Source of the DNA: JBHOQX01 sp042408595
GTDB lineage: Bacteria; Chloroflexota; Chloroflexia; Chloroflexales; Roseiflexaceae
Length of the DNA: 64,000 bases
Reading direction: 5' to 3'
NCBI GenBank assembly: GCA_042408595.1
Contig: JBHOQX010000087.1
Location: 32,257 to 96,256 of the forward strand
Each line of letters starts with the position of its first letter. The first letter of the stretch is position 1. The notes below the pieces were generated by a model. The model made no database searches. It was not told where the DNA came from and worked only from the letters and a program-made list of their open reading frames with translations. This document shows, in pieces, positions 34,653 through 42,912 of this stretch. The position numbers and the translations under genes are program-made.

Positions 34653-37600
34653 ATGAACGATTTCGTCCACCTCCATGTCCACTCGGAATACAGCCTGCTC
34701 GACGGCTACGCAACGACAAAGGGTATCGCCGAGCGCGCCGCCGAGCTCGGCATGGACAGCATCGCGCTGACCGATCACGGGGTGATGTACGGCGCGCTCG
34801 ATTTCTATACCGCCGCGAGAAAGGCCGGCGTCAAGCCGATCATCGGCGTGGAAGCCTATATGGCGCCCGGCTCGATGACCGAGCCCATGACCAAAGGTGG
34901 CAAGAACTACTTCCACCTGCTGCTGCTGGCGCAAAACGAGACCGGGTACCGCAACCTGGTGCGCCTGACGACCCGCGCCCACCTGGACGGCATGGGCCGC
35001 GGCATCTTCGCCCGCCCGCGGATCGACTGGGACCTGCTCCAGGCGCATCACGACGGGCTGATTGTCACCTCGTCGTGTATCGCCGGCGAAGTCATCCAGC
35101 ACCTGACGCAGCAGCAGAAGGACCAGGCCCGCGCGACCGCCGCCCGCTACCGCGACCTGTTCGGTCCCGAGCGCTACTACCTCGAACTCCAGCTCCACGA
35201 CAATACGCCGGAGCTGGAGGGCATCAACGAGGAGCTGGTGCGCATCTCCAGGGAGCTCGGCATCCCCATGGTCGTCACCAATGACACGCATTTCGTGCGC
35301 CGCGAAGACCTGGAGGCGCAGAAGATGGTCATGGCGATGGGGATGAACCTGACCCTCAAGGAGTTCTGCGCCAAAGGGTACGTGATGGATGAGACCTACC
35401 ACATCATGTCCGGCGAGGAGATGTGGCAGCGTTTCAAGCGGTATGGGACCGCGCCGCTGGAGAACACCCGGCGGATCGCCGAGATGTGCAACCTCACGCT
35501 GGAGTTCGGCCGTGTTCAGCTCCCCGCTTTCGACCTGCCGCCCGGGCACGACGCCGCGTCGTACCTGCGCCTCGTCTGCGAGGAAGGACTGATGCGGCGC
35601 TTCGGCGGCGCCCCGCCGGAGGAGTATGTGCGCCGGCTGCACTACGAACTGGACGTGATCAACCAGACCGGCTTCCCCGACTACATGCTGATCGTCTGGG
35701 ACTACGTCAAATTCGCCCGCTCGAACGGCATCCCCTGCCTGCCGCGCGGCTCGGCCGGCGCATCGCTGGTGATGTACTGCCTGGGAATCACCGATGTCGA
35801 CCCGGTCAAGAACAAGCTGCTGTTCGAGCGCTTCCTCTCGCCGGAGCGCCTGGAGATGCCGGATATCGATATCGACTTCGCCGATACCCGGCGCGGCGCG
35901 GTGCTCGAGTATATCGCCGGGAAGTACGGCCGCGCCAACACCGCTCAGATCATCACCTACGGCACGCTTGGGGCAAAGGCCGCCCTGCGCGATGTGGGCC
36001 GCGCGCTCGACATCCCGCTCAGCGAGGTCGATCAGGTGGCCAAGCTCGTCCCCTCCCTTCCGGTCGGTATCACCATCCAGCAGGCCATGGAGAAGGAACC
36101 GCGGCTGAAGGAGATCTACGACACCAACCCGGAGCTGCGCACCCTGATCGACTGGGCGCAGAAGGTCGAAGGGCGCATGAAGAGCGTCGGCACGCACGCC
36201 TGCGGCGTCGTGGTGAGCCGCAACCCGCTCGACGAGCTCGTGCCACTCCAACGCACGACCAAGGACGAGCAGGCGCTGATGGCGGCCTTCGAGGGGCCGA
36301 TGCTGCAGAAGATGGGCCTGCTGAAGATGGACGTGCTCGGCCTCACCAACCTCTCGGTCGTCGCCGAGGCGCTGGAATACATCGCCCAGACGACCGGGAA
36401 GCGGATGGAGCTGGCCGATATTCCGCTGGACGACCGCAAGACGTTCGAGGCGCTCGGGCGGGGCGAGACCAGAAATGTCTTCCAGCTTGAGTCGGTGGGC
36501 ATGACGCGCTACCTGATGGCGCTCAAGCCGACACGGGTCGAGGACCTGTACGCCATGGTCGCGCTCTATCGCCCCGGCCCGCTCGAGCAGATCCCGGTCT
36601 ACATTCACAACAAAAACAATCCGCACGCCATCAGCTACATCCACCCCATTCTCAAGCCGATCCTGGAAGACACCTACGGCGTGATCGTCTACCAGGAGCA
36701 GATCATGCAACTGCTGCAGACGCTCGCCGGCTACACCCTGGGCGAGGCGTACATCGTTATCAAGGCGATCAGCAAGAAAGACCGCACGCTGATGGCCGAG
36801 AACGAGGTGCGCTTCAAGAAGGGATGCCTGAGCCAAGGGCTGACGCCGGAGCAGGCCAATCAGCTCTGGGAGCTGATCCTGCCGTTCGCCGGGTATTCGT
36901 TCAACCGGCCGCACTCGACGCTCTACGGCCTGCTGAGCTACCAGACGGCCTGGCTGAAGAACAACTACCCGGTCGAGTACATGGCGGCGGTGCTGAAGGG
37001 GGCAGCCGGCGCGACCGAGGATGTCGCCAAGGGCGTGGCCGAGGCGGTGCGCCTGGGTGTGGCCGTGCTGCCGCCGGATGTCAACCAGAGCCGGCTGGAT
37101 TTCACGCTGGAGGAATTGCCGCCCGGCCAGCTACCACACGGCGTGCGCTTCCGCCGCGGCATCCGCTTCGGCCTCTTGGCGATCAAGAACGTGGGCGCGG
37201 GGCCGATGGAGGCGCTGATCGCCGCGCGCGACGCCGGCGGGCCCTTCCGCTCGCTGGAGGAGTTCTGCGACCGGGTGGAGCGCGGCGCGCTGAACAAGCG
37301 GGTGGTCGAGGCGCTGATCAAAAGCGGCGCGATGGACGGGCTGCCCGGTACGCGCCGCCAGAAGCTGGCGGTCCTCGACCAGGCGCTGGCCGCCGGAGTG
37401 GAGGCACAAAAGGCGCGCGAAGCCGGGCAGGCCAGCATGTTCGACCTGTTCGGCGGCGATGGTGCGGCCGGGGCAGGAGTGCAGGCGCTGCCGCTCCCGC
37501 CGATCAGCGAGACGCCGGCGATGTACAAGGAGCAGCTTGCCTGGGAGAAAGAGTTGCTCGGCATGTATGTCTCCGACCACCCGATCGCCCGCGCACTCGA

Positions 37601-38531
37601 CGGCCTGGATACCACGGGCATCACCTCGATCGGCGACATCAGCGCCGAGCTGGCCGGGCAGACGCTGACCTTCCGCGGGATGCTGTCCGGGGTGCGCCGC
37701 GTGACGACCAAGAAGGGCGACACCATGGCCGTGGCGACCCTGGAAGACCTGGACGCGGCGATCGAGCTGGTCGCCTTCCCGAAAAGCTATGAGCGATACC
37801 GCGACCTGTTCCGCGACGACGCCATGCTGACAATCACCGCCAGGGTCGATCAGAGTAAGCGCGACGAGACGCTGCAACTGCTGCTCGAGACGGCCGCGCC
37901 GCTGGAAGCGGGGGCCAGAAGCGAGGGGGCCGCCGCCAGGGGGCATGCCGGCGGAGCGGAGATCCCGTTCGGACTGGACCTGGAGGAGTATATCGAGCCA
38001 CTGGACGGCGGGCCGGATGGATGGGACGATGCCGCGCCCCACCCGGCGGACACGCGCGGGGAGCACCTCCGGACGGGGGTGCATGCGGAGGGGGAGCAGA
38101 TGATGGACGAACGCCAGCCGGATGATACGCGCGGCGAGTCGGCTGGCGCGCCGGTGCAGGTCATCCGTGCGCGCACCCGGGTTGGCACGAACGGCAACGG
38201 CCACACCCCCCCCCGTACGGGGGCGAACGGCGGGGCCGTTCATCCCGCTTACGGCGGGGCGCCCGCTGCGGCGAACGGTCATGGCGCCGGGCGGCGGCTG
38301 CGCCTCTACCTGCCGCGCGCCCGCGACTACGACAGCGGCGTGGCGCTGATGCAGTCGGTCTACGCCACGCTGGAAGGCGCCCATGGCGAGGATCAGGTCG
38401 TCATTCACATGGGGAGCACGCAGGGCACCGTGCTGCTGCGGATGCGCCACACGGTCGCCTGCGATGAGCCGCTGCTCGGCGCGCTGCGCGGTGTGCTCGG
38501 GCCGGATGCGGTGGTGGTCGAGGAGGTGTGA
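34653..38531 (+). CDS. dnaE: DNA polymerase III alpha subunit
   Basis: This is a 1292-residue protein starting MNDFVHLHVHSEYSLLDG at ATG 34653. An N-terminal PHP domain (about 1-270) carries the HVHSEYSLLDG metal motif. The polymerase active site includes PDIDIDFADTRR with Asp404, Asp406 and Asp408. The fingers, HhH and OB-fold (LTFRGMLSGVRRVTTKKGDT) regions follow. No intein interrupts it. Between the OB region and the C-terminal domain (LRLYLPRARDYDSGVALM) lies an unusually long low-complexity linker, about residues 1088-1207, rich in Gly/Asn/Pro and partly repeat-like. This is the replicative polymerase core. Confidence 0.97.
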   Translation: MNDFVHLHVHSEYSLLDGYATTKGIAERAAELGMDSIALTDHGVMYGALDFYTAARKAGVKPIIGVEAYMAPGSMTEPMTKGGKNYFHLLLLAQNETGYRNLVRLTTRAHLDGMGRGIFARPRIDWDLLQAHHDGLIVTSSCIAGEVIQHLTQQQKDQARATAARYRDLFGPERYYLELQLHDNTPELEGINEELVRISRELGIPMVVTNDTHFVRREDLEAQKMVMAMGMNLTLKEFCAKGYVMDETYHIMSGEEMWQRFKRYGTAPLENTRRIAEMCNLTLEFGRVQLPAFDLPPGHDAASYLRLVCEEGLMRRFGGAPPEEYVRRLHYELDVINQTGFPDYMLIVWDYVKFARSNGIPCLPRGSAGASLVMYCLGITDVDPVKNKLLFERFLSPERLEMPDIDIDFADTRRGAVLEYIAGKYGRANTAQIITYGTLGAKAALRDVGRALDIPLSEVDQVAKLVPSLPVGITIQQAMEKEPRLKEIYDTNPELRTLIDWAQKVEGRMKSVGTHACGVVVSRNPLDELVPLQRTTKDEQALMAAFEGPMLQKMGLLKMDVLGLTNLSVVAEALEYIAQTTGKRMELADIPLDDRKTFEALGRGETRNVFQLESVGMTRYLMALKPTRVEDLYAMVALYRPGPLEQIPVYIHNKNNPHAISYIHPILKPILEDTYGVIVYQEQIMQLLQTLAGYTLGEAYIVIKAISKKDRTLMAENEVRFKKGCLSQGLTPEQANQLWELILPFAGYSFNRPHSTLYGLLSYQTAWLKNNYPVEYMAAVLKGAAGATEDVAKGVAEAVRLGVAVLPPDVNQSRLDFTLEELPPGQLPHGVRFRRGIRFGLLAIKNVGAGPMEALIAARDAGGPFRSLEEFCDRVERGALNKRVVEALIKSGAMDGLPGTRRQKLAVLDQALAAGVEAQKAREAGQASMFDLFGGDGAAGAGVQALPLPPISETPAMYKEQLAWEKELLGMYVSDHPIARALDGLDTTGITSIGDISAELAGQTLTFRGMLSGVRRVTTKKGDTMAVATLEDLDAAIELVAFPKSYERYRDLFRDDAMLTITARVDQSKRDETLQLLLETAAPLEAGARSEGAAARGHAGGAEIPFGLDLEEYIEPLDGGPDGWDDAAPHPADTRGEHLRTGVHAEGEQMMDERQPDDTRGESAGAPVQVIRARTRVGTNGNGHTPPRTGANGGAVHPAYGGAPAAANGHGAGRRLRLYLPRARDYDSGVALMQSVYATLEGAHGEDQVVIHMGSTQGTVLLRMRHTVACDEPLLGALRGVLGPDAVVVEEV

Positions 38532-38675
38532 GTGTTGAGGGCTGCGTTGTGAATGCGGTGTTGTGAGTTCTGCGTTGTGAGCACTGAGTACCGTCTCCTG
38601 GTTCGCTGGCTTCCGGCCTCTGAACCCTGAACCCTGACATCTGGCTCCTGGCCTCAGTCCACGTCACGAACGCCT
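38532..38675. repeat. Low-complexity spacer
   Basis: There is no gene in this 144-bp stretch. It is built of short repeated words such as GTTGTGAATGCGGTGTTGTG, CTGCGTTGTGAG, CTGAACCCTGAACCCTGACA and CTGGCTCCTGGCCTC. It belongs to the same spacer type as 41457-41560 and 61071-61214. Confidence 0.5.
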
Positions 38676-39767
38676 ATGCCCGACACAACCGAGGACGCCG
38701 GCGCGCCCGACGACGTGCTGCTCGACCGCGAGGCGCTGCTGGCGCGGCTGCGGGGCATGCTCGCCGCCGAGAGCAGCGGCGCGCTACGCGACATGGCCGG
38801 CGGCCTGCTGGCGGAGCTGGACGACCCTGCCGGCCCGCTGCGCTCCGGCGACGGCGCGCGTGTCTGCTTCACCAACGGGTACCTGCAAGCCGAGATCGCA
38901 CAGGCGGTTGCGGCGCAGACGCTGGAGCGCGCCCGCTATTACATCGAACGCATCATCCGTGGGGTGACGGAAGAGCGCCGCGCCCCGATCAACGACCTGA
39001 ACCTCAACCGCTGGAAGGCGTACGACGACATCCTCACCGACAGCCTGTGGATCGTCGAGCGGCGCGACAGCAGCGGGGCGCACAGCGCCGAGTACTGGGG
39101 CAATTTCATCCCGCAGATCCCGTACCAGCTGATGCGGCGCTATACCCGCGCCGGCGAGTGGGTGCTCGACCCGTTCGCCGGCTCCGGTACCACCCTGATC
39201 GAGGCGCAGCGCCTGGGCCGCAACGCGCTCGGCGTCGAGCTGCAGCCGCCGATCGCCGCCGCCGCGCGCGCCCGCGTCGCATCCGAGCCGAACCGGCACC
39301 ATGTCGTCTGCAAGATACGCGCGGGGGATAGCACCACAACCGACTTCCGCGCCCTGCTGCGGGAGCACGGCCGCGAGTCGGCCCAGCTCGCCATCCTGCA
39401 CCCGCCTTACCACGACATCATCCGTTTCAGCGACGACCCGCGCGATCTGTCGAACGCCGCCGATTTGGACGCCTTTCTGGGCCTGCTCGGCGCGGTCGTT
39501 GAGCGTGTCGCCGCGGCGCTGGAGCGCGGGCGCTACCTGGCACTGGTGATCGGCGACAGGTATACGCGCGGTGAGTGGATTCCGCTCGGGTTCCGCGCGA
39601 TGGACACGGTCGCCGCCCGAGGCTTTCTGCTGAAGAGCCTGGTCGTCAAGAACTTCGAGGCGACCACCGGGAAACGTGCCCAAAAGGAATTATGGCGCTA
39701 CCGCGCGCTCGCCGGCGGATTTTACATCTTTAAACACGAATACATCTTCATTTTTCGCAAAGTGTGA
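38676..39767 (+). CDS. Orphan N4/N6 DNA methyltransferase-like protein
   Basis: This is a 363-residue protein. The SAM-binding motif LDPFAGSGTTLIEAQRLG is at about 164-181 and the catalytic motif IV is HPPYHDIIRFS, with His242-Pro-Pro-Tyr245 where most enzymes have Asp, Asn or Ser first. The order is motif I before motif IV, the reverse of typical beta-class pfam01555 enzymes, and the segment before motif I (EYWGNFIPQIPYQLMRRY) is the part that normally follows motif IV. No restriction gene is adjacent. It is probably a DNA base methyltransferase of epigenetic or unknown role, though methylation of RNA cannot be excluded. Confidence 0.72.
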   Translation: MPDTTEDAGAPDDVLLDREALLARLRGMLAAESSGALRDMAGGLLAELDDPAGPLRSGDGARVCFTNGYLQAEIAQAVAAQTLERARYYIERIIRGVTEERRAPINDLNLNRWKAYDDILTDSLWIVERRDSSGAHSAEYWGNFIPQIPYQLMRRYTRAGEWVLDPFAGSGTTLIEAQRLGRNALGVELQPPIAAAARARVASEPNRHHVVCKIRAGDSTTTDFRALLREHGRESAQLAILHPPYHDIIRFSDDPRDLSNAADLDAFLGLLGAVVERVAAALERGRYLALVIGDRYTRGEWIPLGFRAMDTVAARGFLLKSLVVKNFEATTGKRAQKELWRYRALAGGFYIFKHEYIFIFRKV

Positions 39768-39900
39768 GGCTCGAACAGCGGACAGCCGACGGCTGAACCG
39801 TGCGCGCTCGAACGAACCGGCCCGGCGCCACCCCGCCGGAGCACCACGGCGCGAAACGTGCTATCGTGTCCAGCAGCAGCACTGCAACAGGAGAACAGCT

Positions 39901-40518
39901 ATGGCCCTCTGGCGACGCGCCGCGCCTGCGGATGATGGCAGCCCGGCCGAAACAGCCGTTGTGGTGAGCAATCAGGCGGCTGACGATGTGAGCGCCCGCA
40001 AGCTGACGCTGCTGCGCAGCCGGGCGCGCCACATCCGCGCCGGCGATGATATCAACGCCTCGTTCAGCGGCGCGCTGACGATGCGCGCCGGGGGCGACAT
40101 GCTGGTGAACGGCGGCGGCAGCGCGGTGATGACCGCCGGCCGCGACCTGCGGCTGGAGGGCGGCGGCGCGCTGATCGCCGTGGCGCGCGAGGCGCACGTC
40201 AGCGCAGGTGGCGTCGGGGTGCTGCTGGCCGGGCGCGCGGCGGTCGATCCGGAGGCACGCGTGCTGCTCACCACGCAGCAGGCGCTCATCCTCGGCGCGG
40301 CGGTCGGCATCCTCTACCCGCTCGTCCGTTACCTGCTGAACCGCTGCTTCCCGCCGCCGGTCGCCGCGCGCCGCCGGCCGTTCTGGCAGCGTCTGCTGCT
40401 CTGGCTCGGCGCGCGGGTAGTGGTGCTCGGCGTGTTCGCCTTCGCCATCTGGTTCGCCGTCCGCCGGGTGCGTGCGCGGGTCGCCGGGTTCGCACCCGCC
40501 TTCCTGCGTGGCACATGA
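39901..40518 (+). CDS. Bactofilin-like beta-helix protein with C-terminal membrane segment
   Basis: This is a 205-residue protein with an AGGAGA ribosome site. Residues about 45-125 show short beta-helix repeats (IRAGDDINASFSGALTMRAG, GDMLVNGGGSAVMTAGRDLR, LIAVAREAHVSAGGVGVLLA) like those in bactofilins and polymer-forming proteins. Two hydrophobic stretches follow, ALILGAAVGILYPLVRYLL and LGARVVVLGVFAFAIWFAV, which bactofilins usually lack. Its stop overlaps the next ATG as ATGA. It is possibly a membrane-bound scaffold; function unknown. Confidence 0.55.
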   Translation: MALWRRAAPADDGSPAETAVVVSNQAADDVSARKLTLLRSRARHIRAGDDINASFSGALTMRAGGDMLVNGGGSAVMTAGRDLRLEGGGALIAVAREAHVSAGGVGVLLAGRAAVDPEARVLLTTQQALILGAAVGILYPLVRYLLNRCFPPPVAARRRPFWQRLLLWLGARVVVLGVFAFAIWFAVRRVRARVAGFAPAFLRGT

Positions 40519-41456
40519 GCGCAGGGGCGCAACGGGACGATCTCGCGGCGCTGAGCGCCCTGGTCGGCGCGCCGGTGGTCGCGGCGGAACGGGCCGCCTG
40601 GGGCTTCGAGAACCGCACCGACCTGGTGACGCTGGCCGATGGCCGCCGCCTGGCGGTGCAGCGCCTGAGCCACCGGGCGCGCGCCGCCGAGAAGCTGCGC
40701 CTGGCCGCCGAGCTGCCGGGCCGCTTCGCCGCCGCCGGGCTGCGCCTACCCCGCCAGCTCGCCGCTGACCCCAACGCCGACCCACCCTACGCCGTGCGCG
40801 AGTTCATCCCCGGCCTGCCCGGCGCCGCGCTGATGGGCGAGCCGGACGGGGCCGTGGCCATCGCCCGGGCGATGGGCGCGCTGCTGCCGCGGCTGGCAGC
40901 GGTGGACACGGCGGGATTGGCGTTGGACGACACCTGGGCCGACCCGGCACGGCTCGCCGCGCGGGCCCGCATCTGGCTGGCCGCCACCGCCGGGCTGCTG
41001 CCCGATTCGGCCCGCGCCGCGGCGGAAGCGGCGATCGGCGAGCTCGGTGCGCTGTTCGCCGGCCGGCCGGCGGGCTTCGCCCACGGTGATTTTTGTCCGG
41101 TGAATGTGCTGTTGGAGGACGAGCGGCGGACGGCGGGTGGTACCAGCCGCCGTCCGCCATCGGTGGCGGCGCTGCTCGACGTGGAATTCGCCCGGCTGGC
41201 CGACCCGCTGTTCGACGCCGCCTGGTGGGGCTGGGTGGTGCGTTACCACCACGAGCCCCGCTGGCGCGTCGCCTGGCCACACCTGCTAACCACCGCCGGG
41301 CTGCATGGCGGCCGCAAGGCGGCGCGCCGCATCCGCGCCATCCAGCTCCTGCGCTGCCTGGAGATGCTGGCCGAGACCCGAAGCTTCAGCCCGCCCGCCG
41401 CGGCGATGTGGGCCGAGCGGCTGGAGGTGACGGCTGGATGGAGTGATGGAGCATGA
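40515..41456 (+). CDS. APH/choline-kinase-family phosphotransferase
   Basis: This is a 313-residue protein-kinase-like enzyme. The catalytic loop is HGDFCPVNVLLE (His190, Asp192, Asn197) and the metal-binding aspartate lies in ALLDVEFARLADP. The N-terminal lobe has GFENRTDLVTLADGRRLAVQ. Between catalytic loop and metal motif are about 12 extra residues (DERRTAGGTSRRPPS) encoded by a perfect 12-bp inverted repeat at 41125-41158. The substrate, a small alcohol or sugar, is unknown and antibiotic resistance should not be assumed. It is coupled to the bactofilin-like gene by a 4-bp overlap. Confidence 0.82.
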   Translation: MSAGAQRDDLAALSALVGAPVVAAERAAWGFENRTDLVTLADGRRLAVQRLSHRARAAEKLRLAAELPGRFAAAGLRLPRQLAADPNADPPYAVREFIPGLPGAALMGEPDGAVAIARAMGALLPRLAAVDTAGLALDDTWADPARLAARARIWLAATAGLLPDSARAAAEAAIGELGALFAGRPAGFAHGDFCPVNVLLEDERRTAGGTSRRPPSVAALLDVEFARLADPLFDAAWWGWVVRYHHEPRWRVAWPHLLTTAGLHGGRKAARRIRAIQLLRCLEMLAETRSFSPPAAAMWAERLEVTAGWSDGA

Positions 41457-41560
41457 GTGAGCGTTCCCTGTCGCCCACGCTCCTGGCCTCTGACCGTTGT
41501 GTGATTGCCTGGCCGCCTGCCCGTCTGCCCGTCTGGCTGTCTGACCTGTCCGCCCCCGCC

Positions 41561-42604
41561 TCACCCTCCCAGCGTCTCCTGCACGATCTCCAGCGCGTCT
41601 TCGATATCGCCGGATGTGATGCCGTAATGCGTGACGGCGCGCAGATAGCCCCGCCCGATCTCGCCGATCAGCAGGCCGCGCTCCGCCAGCGCCCGCGTGA
41701 ACGTCGCCGGCGACCAGGCCGGGTCGGCCAGGCGGAAGATCACAATGTCGGTCTGGACCGTCGCCAGGTCGATGGCGATGCCGGGGAGCGTCGCCAGCCC
41801 CTCGGCCAGCAGCCGGGCGTTGGCATGGTCTTCGGCCAGCCGCCCGATCATCTCTTCTAGCGCGACGATTCCGGCCGCCGCGATCACGCCGGCCTGCCGC
41901 ATCCCGCCGCCGAGCAGCTTGCGCACTCGCCGCGCCCGCCGGATGAACGCCTCGTCGCCGGCGAGCAGCGAGCCGACCGGCGCGGCCAGCCCCTTCGACA
42001 GGCAGAACATGACCGAATCGACGTGCGCCGTGATCTCGCGCACATCCACGCCGAGCGCGACGGCCGCGTTGAAGACGCGCGCTCCGTCCAGATGCAGCGC
42101 CAGCCCGCGCTCCGCGGCGAAGCTGCGCACCGCGCGCATGTAGGCCGGCGTGAGCACCACCCCGCCGCAACGGTTGTGGGTGTTCTCCAGACAGATCAGG
42201 CGGGTAAGCGCCTCGTGCTCATCGTTCGGATCGCGCACGGCGGCGGTCAGCGCCTCCAGGGGCAACTCGCCAGCGGGGGTCGTCGCCAGCGGGTGCATGA
42301 CGACCCCGCCGAGCGCGGACGCGCCGCCGGCCTCGTAGTGGAAGATGTGCGATTCGTCGCCGAGCAGCGCTTCGTCACCGCGGCCGCAGTGCGCCAGCAG
42401 AGCGCAGAGATTGCCCATCGTACCGCTCGGCACGAGCATGGCCGCGGCCTTGCCTACCCGCTCGGCCGCCAGCGCCTCCAGCCGGTTGACGGTCGGGTCC
42501 TCGCCGTAGACATCATCGCCTAGCTCGGCGGCGGCGATCGCCGCGCGCATGGCCGGCGTCGGCAGGGTGACGGTATCGCTACGTAGATCGATGGTTCGAG
42601 TCAT
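41561..42604 (-). CDS. ltaE: Low-specificity L-threonine aldolase
   Basis: This is a 347-residue PLP enzyme of fold type I. The ATG at 42604 follows AAGGAAGGAG by 6 nt and is preferred to the GTG one codon upstream. Family marks are DLRSDTVTLPTPAMR, LGDDVYGEDPTVNRLE, MLVPSGTMGNLCAL, LENTHNRCGG, HLDGARVFNAA and the PLP lysine in CLSKGLAAPVGSLL. It cleaves L-threonine or allo-threonine to glycine and acetaldehyde. It is monocistronic and convergent with the APH gene, with a low-complexity spacer between them. Confidence 0.93.
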   Translation of the reverse strand: MTRTIDLRSDTVTLPTPAMRAAIAAAELGDDVYGEDPTVNRLEALAAERVGKAAAMLVPSGTMGNLCALLAHCGRGDEALLGDESHIFHYEAGGASALGGVVMHPLATTPAGELPLEALTAAVRDPNDEHEALTRLICLENTHNRCGGVVLTPAYMRAVRSFAAERGLALHLDGARVFNAAVALGVDVREITAHVDSVMFCLSKGLAAPVGSLLAGDEAFIRRARRVRKLLGGGMRQAGVIAAAGIVALEEMIGRLAEDHANARLLAEGLATLPGIAIDLATVQTDIVIFRLADPAWSPATFTRALAERGLLIGEIGRGYLRAVTHYGITSGDIEDALEIVQETLGG

Positions 42605-42912
42605 CACAGGCTCCTTCCTTTGTCCAGCGCCGGTATCTTAGCGCACGTGGCGGCGCGGGGCCAGTTGGCGGGCGACCAGACGGGCGCACAAGAATCAGTA
42701 AGGCGTATATCGCACGCATGACGTCTTCGCGCCCTGGAAACGTGATCGATCCTGTGCGATCCCTCATTCTGCTATACGCCTATGAAGTGATACTGCTATG
42801 CTGCCGCAAACATGTTGTACACCATCTGCTCGCCAAGTGAGGCGATACTCAGGCTGCTCGTACGCAGCGCCCGTAGCGCGTGTTCCTGCAGTATCCAGAG
42901 GGAGCAGTTCTA
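42605..42912. other. Intergenic region between divergent genes
   Basis: This 308-bp gap separates ltaE (minus) from the SdrB-repeat gene (plus). It contains a loose inverted pair, AGGCGTATA near 42702 and TATACGCCT near 42774, and the ribosome sites of both genes. No coding or RNA gene is seen. GC content drops compared with the flanking genes, as expected for promoter DNA. Confidence 0.35.

Noticed and set aside
34324..34656. 110-codon frame ending in an ATGA overlap with dnaE
   Set aside because: It looked like a coupled leader peptide, but composition is basic and random and there is no ribosome site; left as leader DNA.
34632..36914. 760-codon open frame on the minus strand inside dnaE
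   Set aside because: Antisense shadow of the DnaE coding frame; no ribosome site or recognisable domain.
34653..38531. Possible intein in DnaE
   Set aside because: The active-site regions where inteins insert (PDIDIDFAD and YGLLSYQTAWLKNNYPVEYM) are uninterrupted; the only extra region is the low-complexity linker.
40515..41456. Antibiotic resistance phosphotransferase
   Set aside because: Only generic APH/choline-kinase motifs are present; coupling to a bactofilin-like gene suggests a housekeeping role.
42590..42612. tRNA T-loop-like GGTTCGAGTC
   Set aside because: It lies across the ltaE start and no cloverleaf can be formed around it.
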